64,000 nucleotides of DNA from Kibdelosporangium aridum (GCF_900176515.1 NZ_FWXV01000002.1:1054001-1118000), one strand, 5' to 3'. Positions 16,788-26,187 are shown, counted from the first letter of the stretch. Program-made: numbers and translations. Notes: generated by a model not told the origin, from the letters alone.

Positions 16788-18278
16788 ATGACTTCGGTTG
16801 TCCCGCATTACATCGACGGCGCCCGGACCACCGGCGCCTCGGCCGCCACCGGCGATGTGTTCGAGCCTTCCACCGGTTCGCTCGCCCACAAGGTGGTATT
16901 GGCTTCGCAGTCCGATGTGGACCTCGCGGTGGCGTCTTCGGTGAAGGCTGCCCACGACTGGGCCGAGTCGTCGTTGTCGACGCGTAGCCGGATCATGTTC
17001 GCGTTCCGGGAGCTGGTCCACGCGCACCGCGACGAACTAGCGGAGCTGATCACCTCCGAGCACGGCAAGGTCTTGTCCGACGCGGCGGGCGAGGTGCAGC
17101 GGGGGCTTGAGGTCGTGGAGTTCGCGTGTGGCATCCCGCACCTGTTGAAGGGTGAGCACTCCGAGCAGGTCTCGCGTGGTGTCGATGCTTACTCGGTCCG
17201 GGAGCCGTTGGGTGTGGTCGCCGGGATCACGCCGTTCAACTTCCCCGCGATGGTGCCGATGTGGATGTTCCCGCTGGCGATCGCGGCCGGGAACACCTTT
17301 GTGCTGAAGCCTTCCGAGCGTGACCCGTCGACCGCGGTCCGGTTGGCCGAGCTGTTCACCGAGGCCGGTTTGCCCGCCGGTGTCCTCAACGTCCTGCAGG
17401 GCGACGCGACCGCCGTGAACGCTTTGCTGGACCACCCGGACATCGCCGGGGTGTCGTTCGTCGGCTCGACTCCCATCGCGAAACACGTGTATTCCCGTGG
17501 GACAGCCAATGGCAAGCGGGTCCAGGCTTTGGGCGGGGCCAAGAACCACATGGTGGTCTTGCCGGACGCCGACGTGGACGTCGCCGCCGACGCTGCCGTC
17601 TCGGCCGGCTACGGCAGTGCTGGTGAACGCTGCATGGCCATCTCGGTTGTCGTGGCGGTCGGGGACATCGCTGACTCTTTGGTTTCCGCCATTGCCTCCC
17701 GGACCGGTTCATTGGTCACTGGGCCGGGGACGGATGCTTCCTCGCAGATGGGCCCGCTGGTGACCGGTGTGCACCGGGATCGCGTCGCCTCCTATGTGGA
17801 CGCTGGTGTTTCCGAGGGCGCTTCTCTTGTGGTGGACGGCCGTGGCTTCGCCCCGGATGGTTTCGCGGACGGCTTCTGGCTGGCGCCAACGCTGTTCGAC
17901 AACGTCACCCCGGAAATGTCGATTTATCGAGACGAGATCTTCGGCCCGGTGTTGTGCGTGGTGCGCGTGCCAACGTTCGACGCGGCCGTGGAGTTGGTCA
18001 ACGCCAACCCTTACGGCAACGGCACAGCCATTTACACCGGGGACGGGTTAGCTGCTCGGGAGTACCAGCGCCGGGTGCACGTCGGCATGATCGGGATCAA
18101 CGTCCCGATTCCGGTGCCGATGGCTTACTACTCGTTCGGCGGCTGGAAGGACTCGCTGTTCGGCGACACACACGTGCACGGGGCTGAGGGCGTGAAGTTC
18201 TACACGCGCGCCAAGGCCATCACTTCACGCTGGCCCCGGCAGTCCGGCATCGACCTCGGCTTCCCCACTCACGGCTGA
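16788..18278 (+). CDS. iolA: CoA-acylating methylmalonate/malonate-semialdehyde dehydrogenase
   Basis: The product is 496 residues from ATG 16788. It is an aldehyde dehydrogenase superfamily member of the MmsA/IolA type. The cofactor-binding segment is ITPFNFPAMVPMWMFPLA, and the catalytic Cys is C282 in SAGERCMA, a motif characteristic of CoA-acylating semialdehyde dehydrogenases. It would convert malonate semialdehyde from the aldolase step to acetyl-CoA and CO2, completing the pathway. It sits in the plus arm behind lacI and ends 10 nt inside the convergent MerR gene. Confidence 0.94.
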   Translation: MTSVVPHYIDGARTTGASAATGDVFEPSTGSLAHKVVLASQSDVDLAVASSVKAAHDWAESSLSTRSRIMFAFRELVHAHRDELAELITSEHGKVLSDAAGEVQRGLEVVEFACGIPHLLKGEHSEQVSRGVDAYSVREPLGVVAGITPFNFPAMVPMWMFPLAIAAGNTFVLKPSERDPSTAVRLAELFTEAGLPAGVLNVLQGDATAVNALLDHPDIAGVSFVGSTPIAKHVYSRGTANGKRVQALGGAKNHMVVLPDADVDVAADAAVSAGYGSAGERCMAISVVVAVGDIADSLVSAIASRTGSLVTGPGTDASSQMGPLVTGVHRDRVASYVDAGVSEGASLVVDGRGFAPDGFADGFWLAPTLFDNVTPEMSIYRDEIFGPVLCVVRVPTFDAAVELVNANPYGNGTAIYTGDGLAAREYQRRVHVGMIGINVPIPVPMAYYSFGGWKDSLFGDTHVHGAEGVKFYTRAKAITSRWPRQSGIDLGFPTHG

Positions 18279-18991
18279 GGTGATTCAGGGTTCGCCTTGA
18301 GCAGTGCGTTGACGCGCCGCAGGACATCGAGCTGGGCGGGGTTGTACAACTCGACCAGCCCTTGGACGACGACCGACTCTCCGTGCGGGGTCTGCACCGC
18401 CGCGTTCTTCAGCGACGGGTGATGCTTGTACTGCGCACGGATCTCGGGGACGAGGCGTTCGGCGAGCTGTTGCCGGCTGTCCTCACTGGCATCCGCGGGC
18501 AGGGATTCGAACTGCTTGTCGAGCGGTGTCCGCGGAATCGTCACCAGTTCTCGCACCGCCGCCATCGCCGAAGGGCTGAAAACCCGGGAGTAGAGCAGCA
18601 GGAGCGATCGATCCGCTTCGGACAGATCGGCGGCGGTCTTGTCGAACCCTGGCGGCAGGTCGACGAGGTTGCGATGCCGGAGGATCACCGCCAGTTCGTC
18701 CCGCATCCGTTGCTGGCGTTCGATACTCGCCGCCAGTTCGGCATCGAGGGTGCGCAGCGTCTGTTCGGCGTGCTCGTCCGACTCCTCCATCGTGGCGATG
18801 TCGGACAGCGGCACGCCCAAGTCGACGAGGCGGCGGATCCGCAGTAGCCGGATCAGGTGGTTGATCTGGTACCGCTTGTACCCGTTCGCCGCTCTTTCCG
18901 GTTCGTCCAGCAGCCCGATCCTGTGGTAGTAGCGGACAGTCTTCAGCGTCGTACCGGCGAGGTCAGCCAGCTCGCGCGTACTCCACGCCAT
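18269..18991 (-). CDS. MerR family regulator with long C-terminal domain
   Basis: The product is about 240 residues from ATG 18991. A GTG at 19027 would place the start inside the operator and is less likely. The MerR winged helix occupies residues 1-70 (STRELADLAGTTLKTVRYYH, then RYQINHLIRLLRIRRL), followed by the dimerisation coiled coil. The ~130-residue C-terminal domain is helical with no motif I recognise, and lacks the Cys cluster of metal sensors. It diverges from a secreted peptidase gene; two similar palindromes between them suggest it controls both. Confidence 0.88.
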   Translation of the reverse strand: MAWSTRELADLAGTTLKTVRYYHRIGLLDEPERAANGYKRYQINHLIRLLRIRRLVDLGVPLSDIATMEESDEHAEQTLRTLDAELAASIERQQRMRDELAVILRHRNLVDLPPGFDKTAADLSEADRSLLLLYSRVFSPSAMAAVRELVTIPRTPLDKQFESLPADASEDSRQQLAERLVPEIRAQYKHHPSLKNAAVQTPHGESVVVQGLVELYNPAQLDVLRRVNALLKANPESPQP

Positions 18992-19025
18992 CCGATTCGC
19001 CTCCCGAGTGCTGCCGGCATTCGAC

Positions 19026-19046
19026 ACTGTGCCCCAGGGGCACAGT
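19026..19046. promoter_or_regulatory. MerR operator box 1
   Basis: The 10-bp arms ACTGTGCCCC (19026-19035) and GGGGCACAGT (19037-19046) form a perfect inverted repeat around one central base. It shares the GTGCCC/GGGCAC core with the second box. Confidence 0.8.
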
Positions 19047-19066
19047 CAAGCGCAGTTCGGCACTTG

Positions 19067-19084
19067 ACTGTGCCCCAAGGGCAC
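19067..19084. promoter_or_regulatory. MerR operator box 2 overlapping a TTGACT -35-like element
   Basis: GTGCCC (19070-19075) and GGGCAC (19079-19084) repeat the core of box 1 exactly 41 bp downstream, about four helical turns. TTGACT at 19064-19069 immediately precedes it, resembling a -35 element for the peptidase gene. Confidence 0.75.
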
Positions 19085-19131
19085 GGGATCGAATCCGGGG
19101 GTCAGCAAGACCAACGTCGGGGAGGACGGAC

Positions 19132-20691
19132 GTGGATCGAAGGCGTGGACTGGCCATGGCGATGGTGCTCGGCCTTGCCAGTGTGGTGGCCGCGGCACCG
19201 GCCGTGGCCGAAGATCGGGGCAAGCACCCCGCTGATCAGCTGAAGTGGGGCATGTGCCCCGAGGACGTCAAGGCCGGAGCGACGCCGTTGCAGTGCGCTT
19301 CCGTTGCTGTGCCTTTGGATTACACCGATCAAGATGGCGCCGAGATCACAATCATGGTGTCCCGGTTGGCGAGCCCGAATCCGAGCAAGCGGCGCGGCGT
19401 GTTGTTGCTCAACCCAGGTGGTCCGGGCGCGTCCGGGTTGTCGTTGCCCGCGGACCTCGTCACCCTTGGCCTGCCCAGCAGTGTCTCGGACAGCTACGAC
19501 CTGATCGGCATGGACACCCGTGGCATCGGGCACTCATCCCCGGTGAGCTGCGGCTTCACCACCGACCAGGACTACTTCGGCAACATCCCGCCGTACCCGG
19601 TCGACGACGCGGCGGTCACCGAACAGGCCAAGATCGCCGAGGCGGTCGCCAAGCAATGTGCGGAGAACGACCACGACGGACGGCTGCGCCACTTGTCGAC
19701 CGCGAACATGGCGCGTGACCTCGACAGGATCCGCGCCGCGCTCGGCGAGGACAAAGCCAGTTATCTCGGATATTCCTACGGCACGGCGCTGGGTGCCGCG
19801 TACGCCTCGATGTTCCCAGACCGATCCGACCGGATAGTGCTCGACAGCAACCTCGGCGACACCTTCCTCGACCGCGCCGGAATGCGCAGGTTCGGTCTCG
19901 GCATGGAACAAACGTTCCCGGACTTCGCCAAATGGGCAGCGGCGCGGCACGCCGCATACGGCCTGGGTCGCACACCTGCGGAGGTCCGGAAAACCTACTT
20001 CGAGCTTGCCGAGCGACTCGACAAGAACCCAGTGGGCGAAGTCGACGGCACCCTCTTCCGTCTGGGCACCTTCGGAAGTCTCTACCGCGAGTCGTCCTAC
20101 GCGGTAATCGCACAGCAATGGCAGGCATTGCTCAGCTCCGACTCCGACTCCGTCGGTACGGGCGCCGCACAGGGACTGTCGCCGTACGACAACGCCTGGT
20201 CGGTGTTCCTCGCGGTGACCTGCAACGACACTGACTGGCCCGAAGACGTCCAGACCTACCAGCGCGGCGTCGCCGAGGATCGCAAGAGGCACCCGCTGTA
20301 CGGCGCGGCCCCCGCCAACATCATGCCCTGTGCCTACTGGCGACACGAGCCAGCCGAGCCACCAGTGAAGATCACCGACAAAGGCCCGGGCAACGTCCTG
20401 ATCCTGCAGAACCTGCGCGACCCAGCGACACCGCACCGGGGCGGAGTGATGCTCGACGAGAAATTCGGCCAGCGGTCCCGGCTGGTCAGCGTCGATGACA
20501 GTGGCCACGGGGTTTATGTCTTCAACGACAATCCATGCGCACTGAACATCGCCACGACCTACCTGGCCGACGGCAAACTGGCGGCAACGGACACATTCTG
20601 CCCAGCGTCCCAGACCTCCGGCCTGACACTCGACCGCGAAGCCCAGCAACGGCGCGCCGAAACCCTCGACCGGCTACCGCGCACATTCTGA
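19132..20691 (+). CDS. Secreted alpha/beta-hydrolase, tripeptidyl aminopeptidase-like (S33)
   Basis: The product is 519 residues from GTG 19132, with GGAGGAC 10 nt upstream. The signal peptide is residues 1-26 (ends in AVA). The alpha/beta-hydrolase fold has an oxyanion region [12 protein letters not shown], nucleophile elbow GYSYG (Ser215), Asp430 in LRDPATPH and His459 in DSGHGVYV. The PGGPG and C-terminal TAP-type segment with Cys residues place it with Streptomyces SlpD/SlpE/Tap exported aminopeptidases. It would release N-terminal peptides extracellularly. The MerR gene next door is the probable regulator. Confidence 0.92.
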
Positions 20692-20940
20692 GCACGATGG
20701 ACCGGAGGGCGCGACCCAGACGATGTCGGGCGTGATCTCCGGTCCACATCGGACGTACATCAGCGCGTTCTCCGCCTCAGCAAGGAAATACTGGTTCCGG
20801 CCGTCGGCGGTGACCATGTAGGCGCTGTCGTCGAACTCCATGCCCCAGCCGATGATTTGGGTATCCCCGCCCTGTTCTGTCACGACGGTGGCGAACAGGC
20901 GGGGTGCCTGCGCAGCAACCGTTGCGTCAATGTCGGACAT
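20674..20940 (-). CDS. Small conserved hypothetical protein
   Basis: The product is 88 residues from ATG 20940. It is rich in aromatic/acidic residues in the middle ([30 protein letters not shown]), suggesting a compact mixed alpha/beta fold, with two Cys near the C-terminus (SCSEC). There is no signal peptide and I cannot assign a function. Its start overlaps the end of the 101-aa gene by 14 nt, and its 3' end overlaps the convergent peptidase by 18 nt. It is the last gene of a small operon divergent from a GntR regulator. Confidence 0.7.
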
Positions 20941-21232
20941 GGCGAACCTCCTGGTTGGGTGGCGGGATCAGTAGGTGACGATGGGCGATAAGCCAGACAC
21001 GGCAAGGGAACTTGCGGTTACGGGGCCATCCGGTGCATTCGCGGCACCGGCCTTTGCAGTCAGGTTGGTGCAGCTCAAGGATTTCGCGCACAGCAGAGGT
21101 CAGGTTCCCGAAGTCGGTGGTGGTCAGGCCTGCCAAGCGTTCGACCATGGCGGCTCTCAGGACTGCGGCCAGAACGTGCGCCATGAGATGCCCCCGATCG
21201 TGGTCATTCCTGCTCGTGCGCGCGCTCGGCAT
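20927..21232 (-). CDS. Small hypothetical protein with Cys cluster
   Basis: The product is 101 residues from ATG 21232, or about 85 from ATG 21184. The centre is helical, followed by a Cys cluster [20 protein letters not shown] (C-x3-C-x2-C and a later Cys) that could bind a metal such as Zn2+, and a His/Arg-rich tail. No family name is known to me. It lies between two other small minus-strand genes with a 3-nt gap upstream and a 14-nt overlap downstream, which supports translation as an operon. Confidence 0.62.
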
Positions 21233-21235
21233 CGG

Positions 21236-21376
21236 TCAGTGCCGCACGGAGCAGAGCCGCACGATTTCGCCTGACGATGACACGAGCACGATCTCCCGTT
21301 TGGCCAAATGGACCGTCGCTTGCTGGTCCCTGCCGCAGACATCGCGGCGGGGACCCACTTCACTGAACGTTGTCAA
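21236..21376 (-). CDS. Very small hypothetical ORF (46 aa), first of the small-gene operon
   Basis: TTG 21376 opens a 46-residue frame ending at TGA 21236-21238, only 3 nt before the next gene's ATG. The peptide has a Val/Ile-rich C-terminal half (AKREIVLVSSSGEIVRL) and two Cys residues. The tight spacing and plausible amphipathic strand pattern suggest it is real, but no ribosome binding site is evident and GTG at 21358 is an alternative start. Function is unknown. Confidence 0.42.
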   Translation of the reverse strand: MTTFSEVGPRRDVCGRDQQATVHLAKREIVLVSSSGEIVRLCSVRH

Positions 21377-21525
21377 CTGGTAAAGACGTGTTGATGAGTG
21401 AACTGTAGGGTCGCTTCACACAACTGGTCAATGCCAGTCGGCCGACACTCCCTGAAGGGGTGACGGTCGGTAGTCTTGCGCGGAACATCGCGATGTCTGA
21501 CCAGCGAGGGCAGGAGGTGCTGACC

Positions 21526-22284
21526 GTGGTTGACCGAACGAGCGGTGTGCCTGCCTATCGGCAGATCGCTGATGATTTGCGCAGCCAGATCGAGTCAGGC
21601 CGGCTTGCCCCCGGTTCGCCACTTCCGTCCGAACGCGACCTCGTCGAGACCTACGACGCGTCACGGCCGACCATCCGTGAAGCCGTCAAGCTGCTGCGAA
21701 ACAGCGGTCTGGTTGTGGCACAACACGGGCGAGGTGTGTTTGTCCGTTCCCACAACCTCGTTACTCGCCTTGCAAGAACGCGTCTGTCGCGATCAGCCCG
21801 CGCCGAGAACAAAGGCGCGTTCATGGGCGACGCCGCAGCCGGTGATTTCGTGCCAAACGTCTCGGTCCAGGTGCGGGTCGAGGCGGCCGACGAGCGCATA
21901 GCGGACCTGCTGAACATCACGCCTGGTGCAGAGGTGCTTGTTCGCGATCGTGTGATGCGGGCCGACGATGTGGCCGTGCAACTCGCGGTTTCCCGGCTGC
22001 CACGCGATCTCACTCAGGGCACGGTGATCGAGGACGTCGACACCGGACCCGGCGGCGTGTACGCCAGACTCGAGGATTCCGGCCACGTCCTCCACCACTT
22101 CGATGTGTTCGTGTCGGCCAGGATGCCGACAGTTGAAGAACAGTCTCTGTTGCAGCTTCCTGAGGGCAGTCCAGTCATGGCCGTGACCCGTGTCGCGAAC
22201 ACGGCTGACCGCCCTGTCGAGGTCAACGACATCGTGCTCGACGCGAACCGGTACGAACTGCACTACCAGTTGGCCGCGGACTGA
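21526..22284 (+). CDS. GntR/HutC family regulator with UTRA domain
   Basis: The product is 252 residues from GTG 21526; AGGAGG lies 9 nt upstream and family similarity begins just inside (VPAYRQIADDLRSQI). The GntR winged helix spans residues about 8-75 (PSERDLVETYDASRPTIREA, then GRGVFVRS), followed by the UTRA ligand domain (about 100-245; VQVRVEAADERIADLL, then EVNDIVLDANRYEL). It is divergent from three small unknown genes that are the likely targets. GntR/UTRA proteins next to small ORFs recur in Pseudonocardiaceae, but the effector is unknown. Confidence 0.92.
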   Translation: MVDRTSGVPAYRQIADDLRSQIESGRLAPGSPLPSERDLVETYDASRPTIREAVKLLRNSGLVVAQHGRGVFVRSHNLVTRLARTRLSRSARAENKGAFMGDAAAGDFVPNVSVQVRVEAADERIADLLNITPGAEVLVRDRVMRADDVAVQLAVSRLPRDLTQGTVIEDVDTGPGGVYARLEDSGHVLHHFDVFVSARMPTVEEQSLLQLPEGSPVMAVTRVANTADRPVEVNDIVLDANRYELHYQLAAD

Positions 22285-22287
22285 TCT

Positions 22288-23157
22288 TTATTCGCTGATG
22301 CGGGCGAGTTTTCCGTTCTCCAACGCGGCCCAGGCCGCGCCGTCCGGGCCGATGGTGATGCCGTGTGGCTCGGAGTTCGGGGTGGGCAGGTCGTACTCGT
22401 CGATCTTGCCTGCCAAGGTGATTCGGCCGATCTTGTTCGCGCCCCACTCGGTGAACCACAGGTTTCCGCGGTCGTCCGCGACGATCGCGTGCGGGCGGCA
22501 TTCTTTGTTGGGCAACGGGAATTCGTCGACGTGGCCGTCCACCGCTATTCGTCCTACTTGGCCTGCCATGATTTCCACGAACCAGAGGCCGCCGTCTCCG
22601 CCGTCGGTTATGCCGACTGGGGCTGCGGCTTCGGTTGGCAGTGGATGGATTGTCACGTCGCCGCCGATGTCGATGCGGCCGATGGCGTTGGCCTGGTTGA
22701 GGGCGAACCACAGGCCGTTGTCCGGGCCTGCGGTGATGTGGCTGGGGAACGCGCCCGCGACCGGCAGCGGGAACTCGGTGATCTCGCCGTCCGGGGTGAT
22801 TCGGCCGATTCGGTCGAGGTTGATCTCGGTGAACCACAACGCGCCGTCCGCACCGGCGGCGATTCCGTACGGCTGAGCGTCTGTGGTGGGAAGTTCGAAC
22901 TCGGTCAAGGAGCCATCGACCGTGATCCGACCGATCTTGTGGCCCTTGTACTCCGTGAACCACAGTGCGCCGTCCGGGCCGACCGTGATCACGGTCGGAT
23001 CAGTGTCCGGCGCGAGCTCGAACTCACGCACCTCGCCAGCCGCGAACCTGCCGATTTTGGCCGCATGGACCTGGGTGAACCACAACGCACCGTCCGGGCC
23101 GGACACGATCCCGTATGGACCTGTGTCCGGCCCGGACACCTCGAACTCCTCGATCAT
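22288..23157 (-). CDS. Virginiamycin B lyase-like seven-bladed beta-propeller (Vgb family)
   Basis: The product is 289 residues from ATG 23157. It has seven repeats of the type GPDGALWFTE...IGRI...G...EF.LP, about 42 residues each, exactly as in streptogramin B lyases. Vgb opens type B streptogramins by elimination. Using Staphylococcus Vgb numbering, the key His228, Glu268 and His270 map to H223, E263 and H265 here. The last catalytic Glu (284) falls on Leu279, with a Glu one residue later (E280). Activity is therefore uncertain, and many actinobacterial Vgb-like proteins are of unknown function. There is no signal peptide. It stands alone between a GntR gene and tctA. Confidence 0.87.
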   Translation of the reverse strand: MIEEFEVSGPDTGPYGIVSGPDGALWFTQVHAAKIGRFAAGEVREFELAPDTDPTVITVGPDGALWFTEYKGHKIGRITVDGSLTEFELPTTDAQPYGIAAGADGALWFTEINLDRIGRITPDGEITEFPLPVAGAFPSHITAGPDNGLWFALNQANAIGRIDIGGDVTIHPLPTEAAAPVGITDGGDGGLWFVEIMAGQVGRIAVDGHVDEFPLPNKECRPHAIVADDRGNLWFTEWGANKIGRITLAGKIDEYDLPTPNSEPHGITIGPDGAAWAALENGKLARISE

Positions 23158-23174
23158 GCTCTGACCATACGGCC

Positions 23175-24692
23175 CTAGGCGTCGATCTTCTCGCGCTCCG
23201 GAGTCGGCGCAGCCGGGCGGCGGGTCATCCTGCGGATCAGTGGCCAGACGAGGATCCCCACGATCACCACGTAGATGATCACCGACATCGGGGTGTTCAC
23301 CAGGCCGCTGATCGAGCCGTCGCTGATCTGCAGCGCCCGGCGTAGCTGCTGTTCGGCGGCCGGGCCGAGGATCACACCGATCACCGCGGGGAGCACCGGC
23401 AGGCCGTATCGGCGCATGGCCAGGCCAAGCAGACCGATGACGAACAGAACGATCAGGTCGACCACGTCACCGCTGACCGCGTACGCGCCCACACTGGCGA
23501 AGAACAGAATGCCCGCGTAGAGGTACGGCCGCGGAATGCGCAGCAGCTTGGCCCACACCGGCGCCAGCGGCAGGTTGAGCACGAGCAGCAGCACCAGCGC
23601 GATGAACAGACTCGCGATCAGCGCCCACACCAGGCCGGACTCCCGCTCGAACAACAGCGGGCCCGGCTGGATGCCGTATTGCTGGAACGCCGCGAGCATC
23701 ACGGCCGCAGTCGCCGTGGTCGGCAGACCCAGGGTCAGCATTGACGTCAGCGTGCCCGACGCGGACGCCGACGCCGTTGCCTCGGGACCCGCGACGCCTT
23801 CGATGGCGCCCTTGCCGAACTGATCCTTGTGCTTGGACAGCCTGCGCTCGGTCACGTACGACAGGAACGTCGGGATTTCCGCGCCACCGGCGGGGATCGC
23901 ACCGAACGGGAACCCGATGAACGGCCCACGCAGCCACGGCCTCCACGATCGCCGGACGTCGTCACGGCCCATCCACGGGCGGCCGACCGGGATCGGCTCA
24001 GCCTGGATGCGCCGCAGGTGCGCGGCGACCCACAGCGACTCACCGACCGCGAACAGCGCGACCGCGACCACCACGACGTCGATGCCGTCGGACAGGTGCA
24101 ACGAGCCGAACGTCAGGCGCTGCTGGCCGGTCATCTCGTCAAGGCCGATCAACCCGATTGCCAGGCCGATCAGCAGTGACGCGAACCCGCGGATCCGCGA
24201 CTTGCCGAGCACCGACGTGACCGAGATGAACGCCAGCAACATGATCGCGAAGAAGTCCGGGGCACCGATGCCCACCGCCAGCTTGGCGACCGCGGGAGCG
24301 AGCAGTACCAACAGAAGCGTGCCGATCAGGCCGCCGACGAAGTGCCCGACCGCTGCCGTGGCAAGGGCTTGCGAGCCACGGCCGCGTTTGGCCATCGGAT
24401 TGCCTTCGATCGCCGTGACCACCGACGCGGTCTCGCCCGGGGTGTTCAACAGGATCGAAGTCGTCGAGCCACCGAACATGCTGCCGTAGTAGATACCGGC
24501 GAACATGATGAACGCCCCGGTCGGGTCGAGTCCGTACGTGATCGGCAGCAGCAACGCCACTGCCATCGCGGCACCGATGCCTGGCAGCACGCCGATCGTC
24601 GTACCGAGCAGCACACCGATCACGGCGTACATCAGGTTAACCGGTGTTAACGCGGTACCGAAACCGTCCATCAGAGAGGCGAAGGAACCCAT
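23175..24692 (-). CDS. tctA: Tripartite tricarboxylate transporter, large permease TctA
   Basis: The product is 505 residues from ATG 24692, which overlaps the tctB stop (TGATG); a GTG lies one codon upstream. It is a large membrane protein with about twelve segments. The family signature [25 protein letters not shown] lies around residues 27-50, split by the conserved PGIG. A second copy of the fold includes [18 protein letters not shown] and [14 protein letters not shown]. It forms the channel of a citrate-type TTT importer together with TctB and TctC. Confidence 0.95.
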   Translation of the reverse strand: MGSFASLMDGFGTALTPVNLMYAVIGVLLGTTIGVLPGIGAAMAVALLLPITYGLDPTGAFIMFAGIYYGSMFGGSTTSILLNTPGETASVVTAIEGNPMAKRGRGSQALATAAVGHFVGGLIGTLLLVLLAPAVAKLAVGIGAPDFFAIMLLAFISVTSVLGKSRIRGFASLLIGLAIGLIGLDEMTGQQRLTFGSLHLSDGIDVVVVAVALFAVGESLWVAAHLRRIQAEPIPVGRPWMGRDDVRRSWRPWLRGPFIGFPFGAIPAGGAEIPTFLSYVTERRLSKHKDQFGKGAIEGVAGPEATASASASGTLTSMLTLGLPTTATAAVMLAAFQQYGIQPGPLLFERESGLVWALIASLFIALVLLLVLNLPLAPVWAKLLRIPRPYLYAGILFFASVGAYAVSGDVVDLIVLFVIGLLGLAMRRYGLPVLPAVIGVILGPAAEQQLRRALQISDGSISGLVNTPMSVIIYVVIVGILVWPLIRRMTRRPAAPTPEREKIDA

Positions 24693-25189
24693 CACAGCAC
24701 TCCCATCAGCGGCCCGCCCGGCAGGGAAACCCCGAGCAGGTCGTTGAACACAAAGTAGGTGACGAGCGAGAGCCCGGCCGCGACGAGCGGGTCACGCACG
24801 AAGTTACGGCTGCCCAACGCATACGCCGCACCCCAGAACAAGACCGTTCCGGAGATCGGGAAACCGACCAGCCCGATCAGTACGACGTTCGCCAGAAAAG
24901 CCGCGGCCAGCAACAACACTGTCCGCCAGTCACCGGGCGCGCTCAGATCGATGTCCTCGCCGCCCTCTGCTTCCCCCTTGCCACCCCGCAACACGTCCCT
25001 GGCCAGCAACGCGGCCACCACGAGCAACGCGGCACCGACCACCATCGGCACCACGTCCGGCCCGATGCCCCGTTCGGTCGGGACCGCAGGCAGGCTGATC
25101 GCGTCGACCAGCACGAGCACGCCCAGCGCCGCGAGCAGGACACTGATGCCGAGCTCGGACCGCTCCTTCAGACGCTCCATTGTGGTCAT
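24692..25189 (-). CDS. tctB: Tripartite tricarboxylate transporter, small membrane protein TctB
   Basis: The product is 165 residues from ATG 25189, overlapping the tctC stop by 4 nt. Four transmembrane segments are visible (about 14-34, 48-65, 90-110 and 118-150), and an acidic cytoplasmic loop (GKGEAEGGEDID) separates segments 2 and 3. This is the standard TctB layout. It assists TctA, and its position between tctC and tctA is diagnostic. Confidence 0.92.
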   Translation of the reverse strand: MTTMERLKERSELGISVLLAALGVLVLVDAISLPAVPTERGIGPDVVPMVVGAALLVVAALLARDVLRGGKGEAEGGEDIDLSAPGDWRTVLLLAAAFLANVVLIGLVGFPISGTVLFWGAAYALGSRNFVRDPLVAAGLSLVTYFVFNDLLGVSLPGGPLMGVL

Positions 25190-26187
25190 ACCAGCCCCAG
25201 CTCCTTCAGCGTCGAGGCGACCCGGTCGTTCTCGGCGGCCAGGAACTTGCCGAAGTCCTCACCCGACTGGAACGCCGAGGTCCAGCCGTTGTCGGTGAGC
25301 ACCTTCTGCCACTGCGGTGACGCGTTGAGCTTGGTGAACAGGTTCACCAGCCGCGTCCGCTCGCCCGTGCTGATCCCCGGCGGCGCGACGATGCCGCGCC
25401 AGTTGGTGAACACAACGTCCACACCGGACTCCGTCAGGGTCGGCGCGTTCACCCCGTTCAGCCGGTTGCGGCTGGTCACCGCGAGCACCCTGAGCTCGCC
25501 GGCCTGGATCTGGTCGCGGTACTCGCCGATGCCGGACACGCCGAAGGCGATCTTGCCGCCGAGCACGGAGGCCAACAGCTCGCCGCCACCGTCGAACGGC
25601 ACGTAGTTCACCTTGCGCGGGTCCAGCCCGGCCGCCTTGGCCATCAGCATCGGCGCCAGGTGGTCAGGACCGCCCGCCCGTGAACCGCCACCGACCGGGA
25701 CCTGGCCGGGGTTGGCCTTCCACGCCTCCAGCAGCTGGCCGATGTTCTGGTACGGCGAGTCCTTGCTGACCACGACGATGTCGGGTTCCTCGATCAACTT
25801 CGCGATCGGCGTGGTGTCCGCCAGGGACGACGGCGACTTGTTCGTGTACACCGCGCCGACCACGCCAAGTCCCATGGACATCACGAGCTTGCCGTTGCCG
25901 CGTTCGTTCACGATCCGGCCAAGGCCGACCGTGCCACCCGCGCCCGGCAGGTTGAACACCTCGATCCGCCTGGACAGATCCGCTTCCTCGATCGCCTTGA
26001 CCGCGTGTCGCGCCGTGATGTCGTAACCACCGCCTGGCGCGTTGGGCACCAGCACTCGCAGACCGCGAACCTGGTCACCAACGTCCTCGTCGCTGCCGGA
26101 GCTCAGCAGCGGGGGAACCAACAGCACGGCGGCGATCGCACCGAGGATGGCCAGCCATGTCTTCGCTCGCACGTCGCGACACCTCAC
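25186..26187 (-). CDS. tctC: Tripartite tricarboxylate transporter, substrate-binding protein TctC
   Basis: The product is 333 residues from GTG 26187, with GTG 26172 as an alternative start. An N-terminal hydrophobic segment (residues 10-28) anchors or exports the protein; there is no lipobox Cys. The Bug-type Venus flytrap fold is recognised by VLVPNAPGGGYDITAR, NLPGAGGTVGLGRIVN and VPFDGGGELLASVLGGKIAFGV. It captures a tricarboxylate or similar carboxylate for TctAB. It is the first gene of the operon and diverges from the two-component genes. Confidence 0.93.
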   Translation of the reverse strand: MRCRDVRAKTWLAILGAIAAVLLVPPLLSSGSDEDVGDQVRGLRVLVPNAPGGGYDITARHAVKAIEEADLSRRIEVFNLPGAGGTVGLGRIVNERGNGKLVMSMGLGVVGAVYTNKSPSSLADTTPIAKLIEEPDIVVVSKDSPYQNIGQLLEAWKANPGQVPVGGGSRAGGPDHLAPMLMAKAAGLDPRKVNYVPFDGGGELLASVLGGKIAFGVSGIGEYRDQIQAGELRVLAVTSRNRLNGVNAPTLTESGVDVVFTNWRGIVAPPGISTGERTRLVNLFTKLNASPQWQKVLTDNGWTSAFQSGEDFGKFLAAENDRVASTLKELGLV

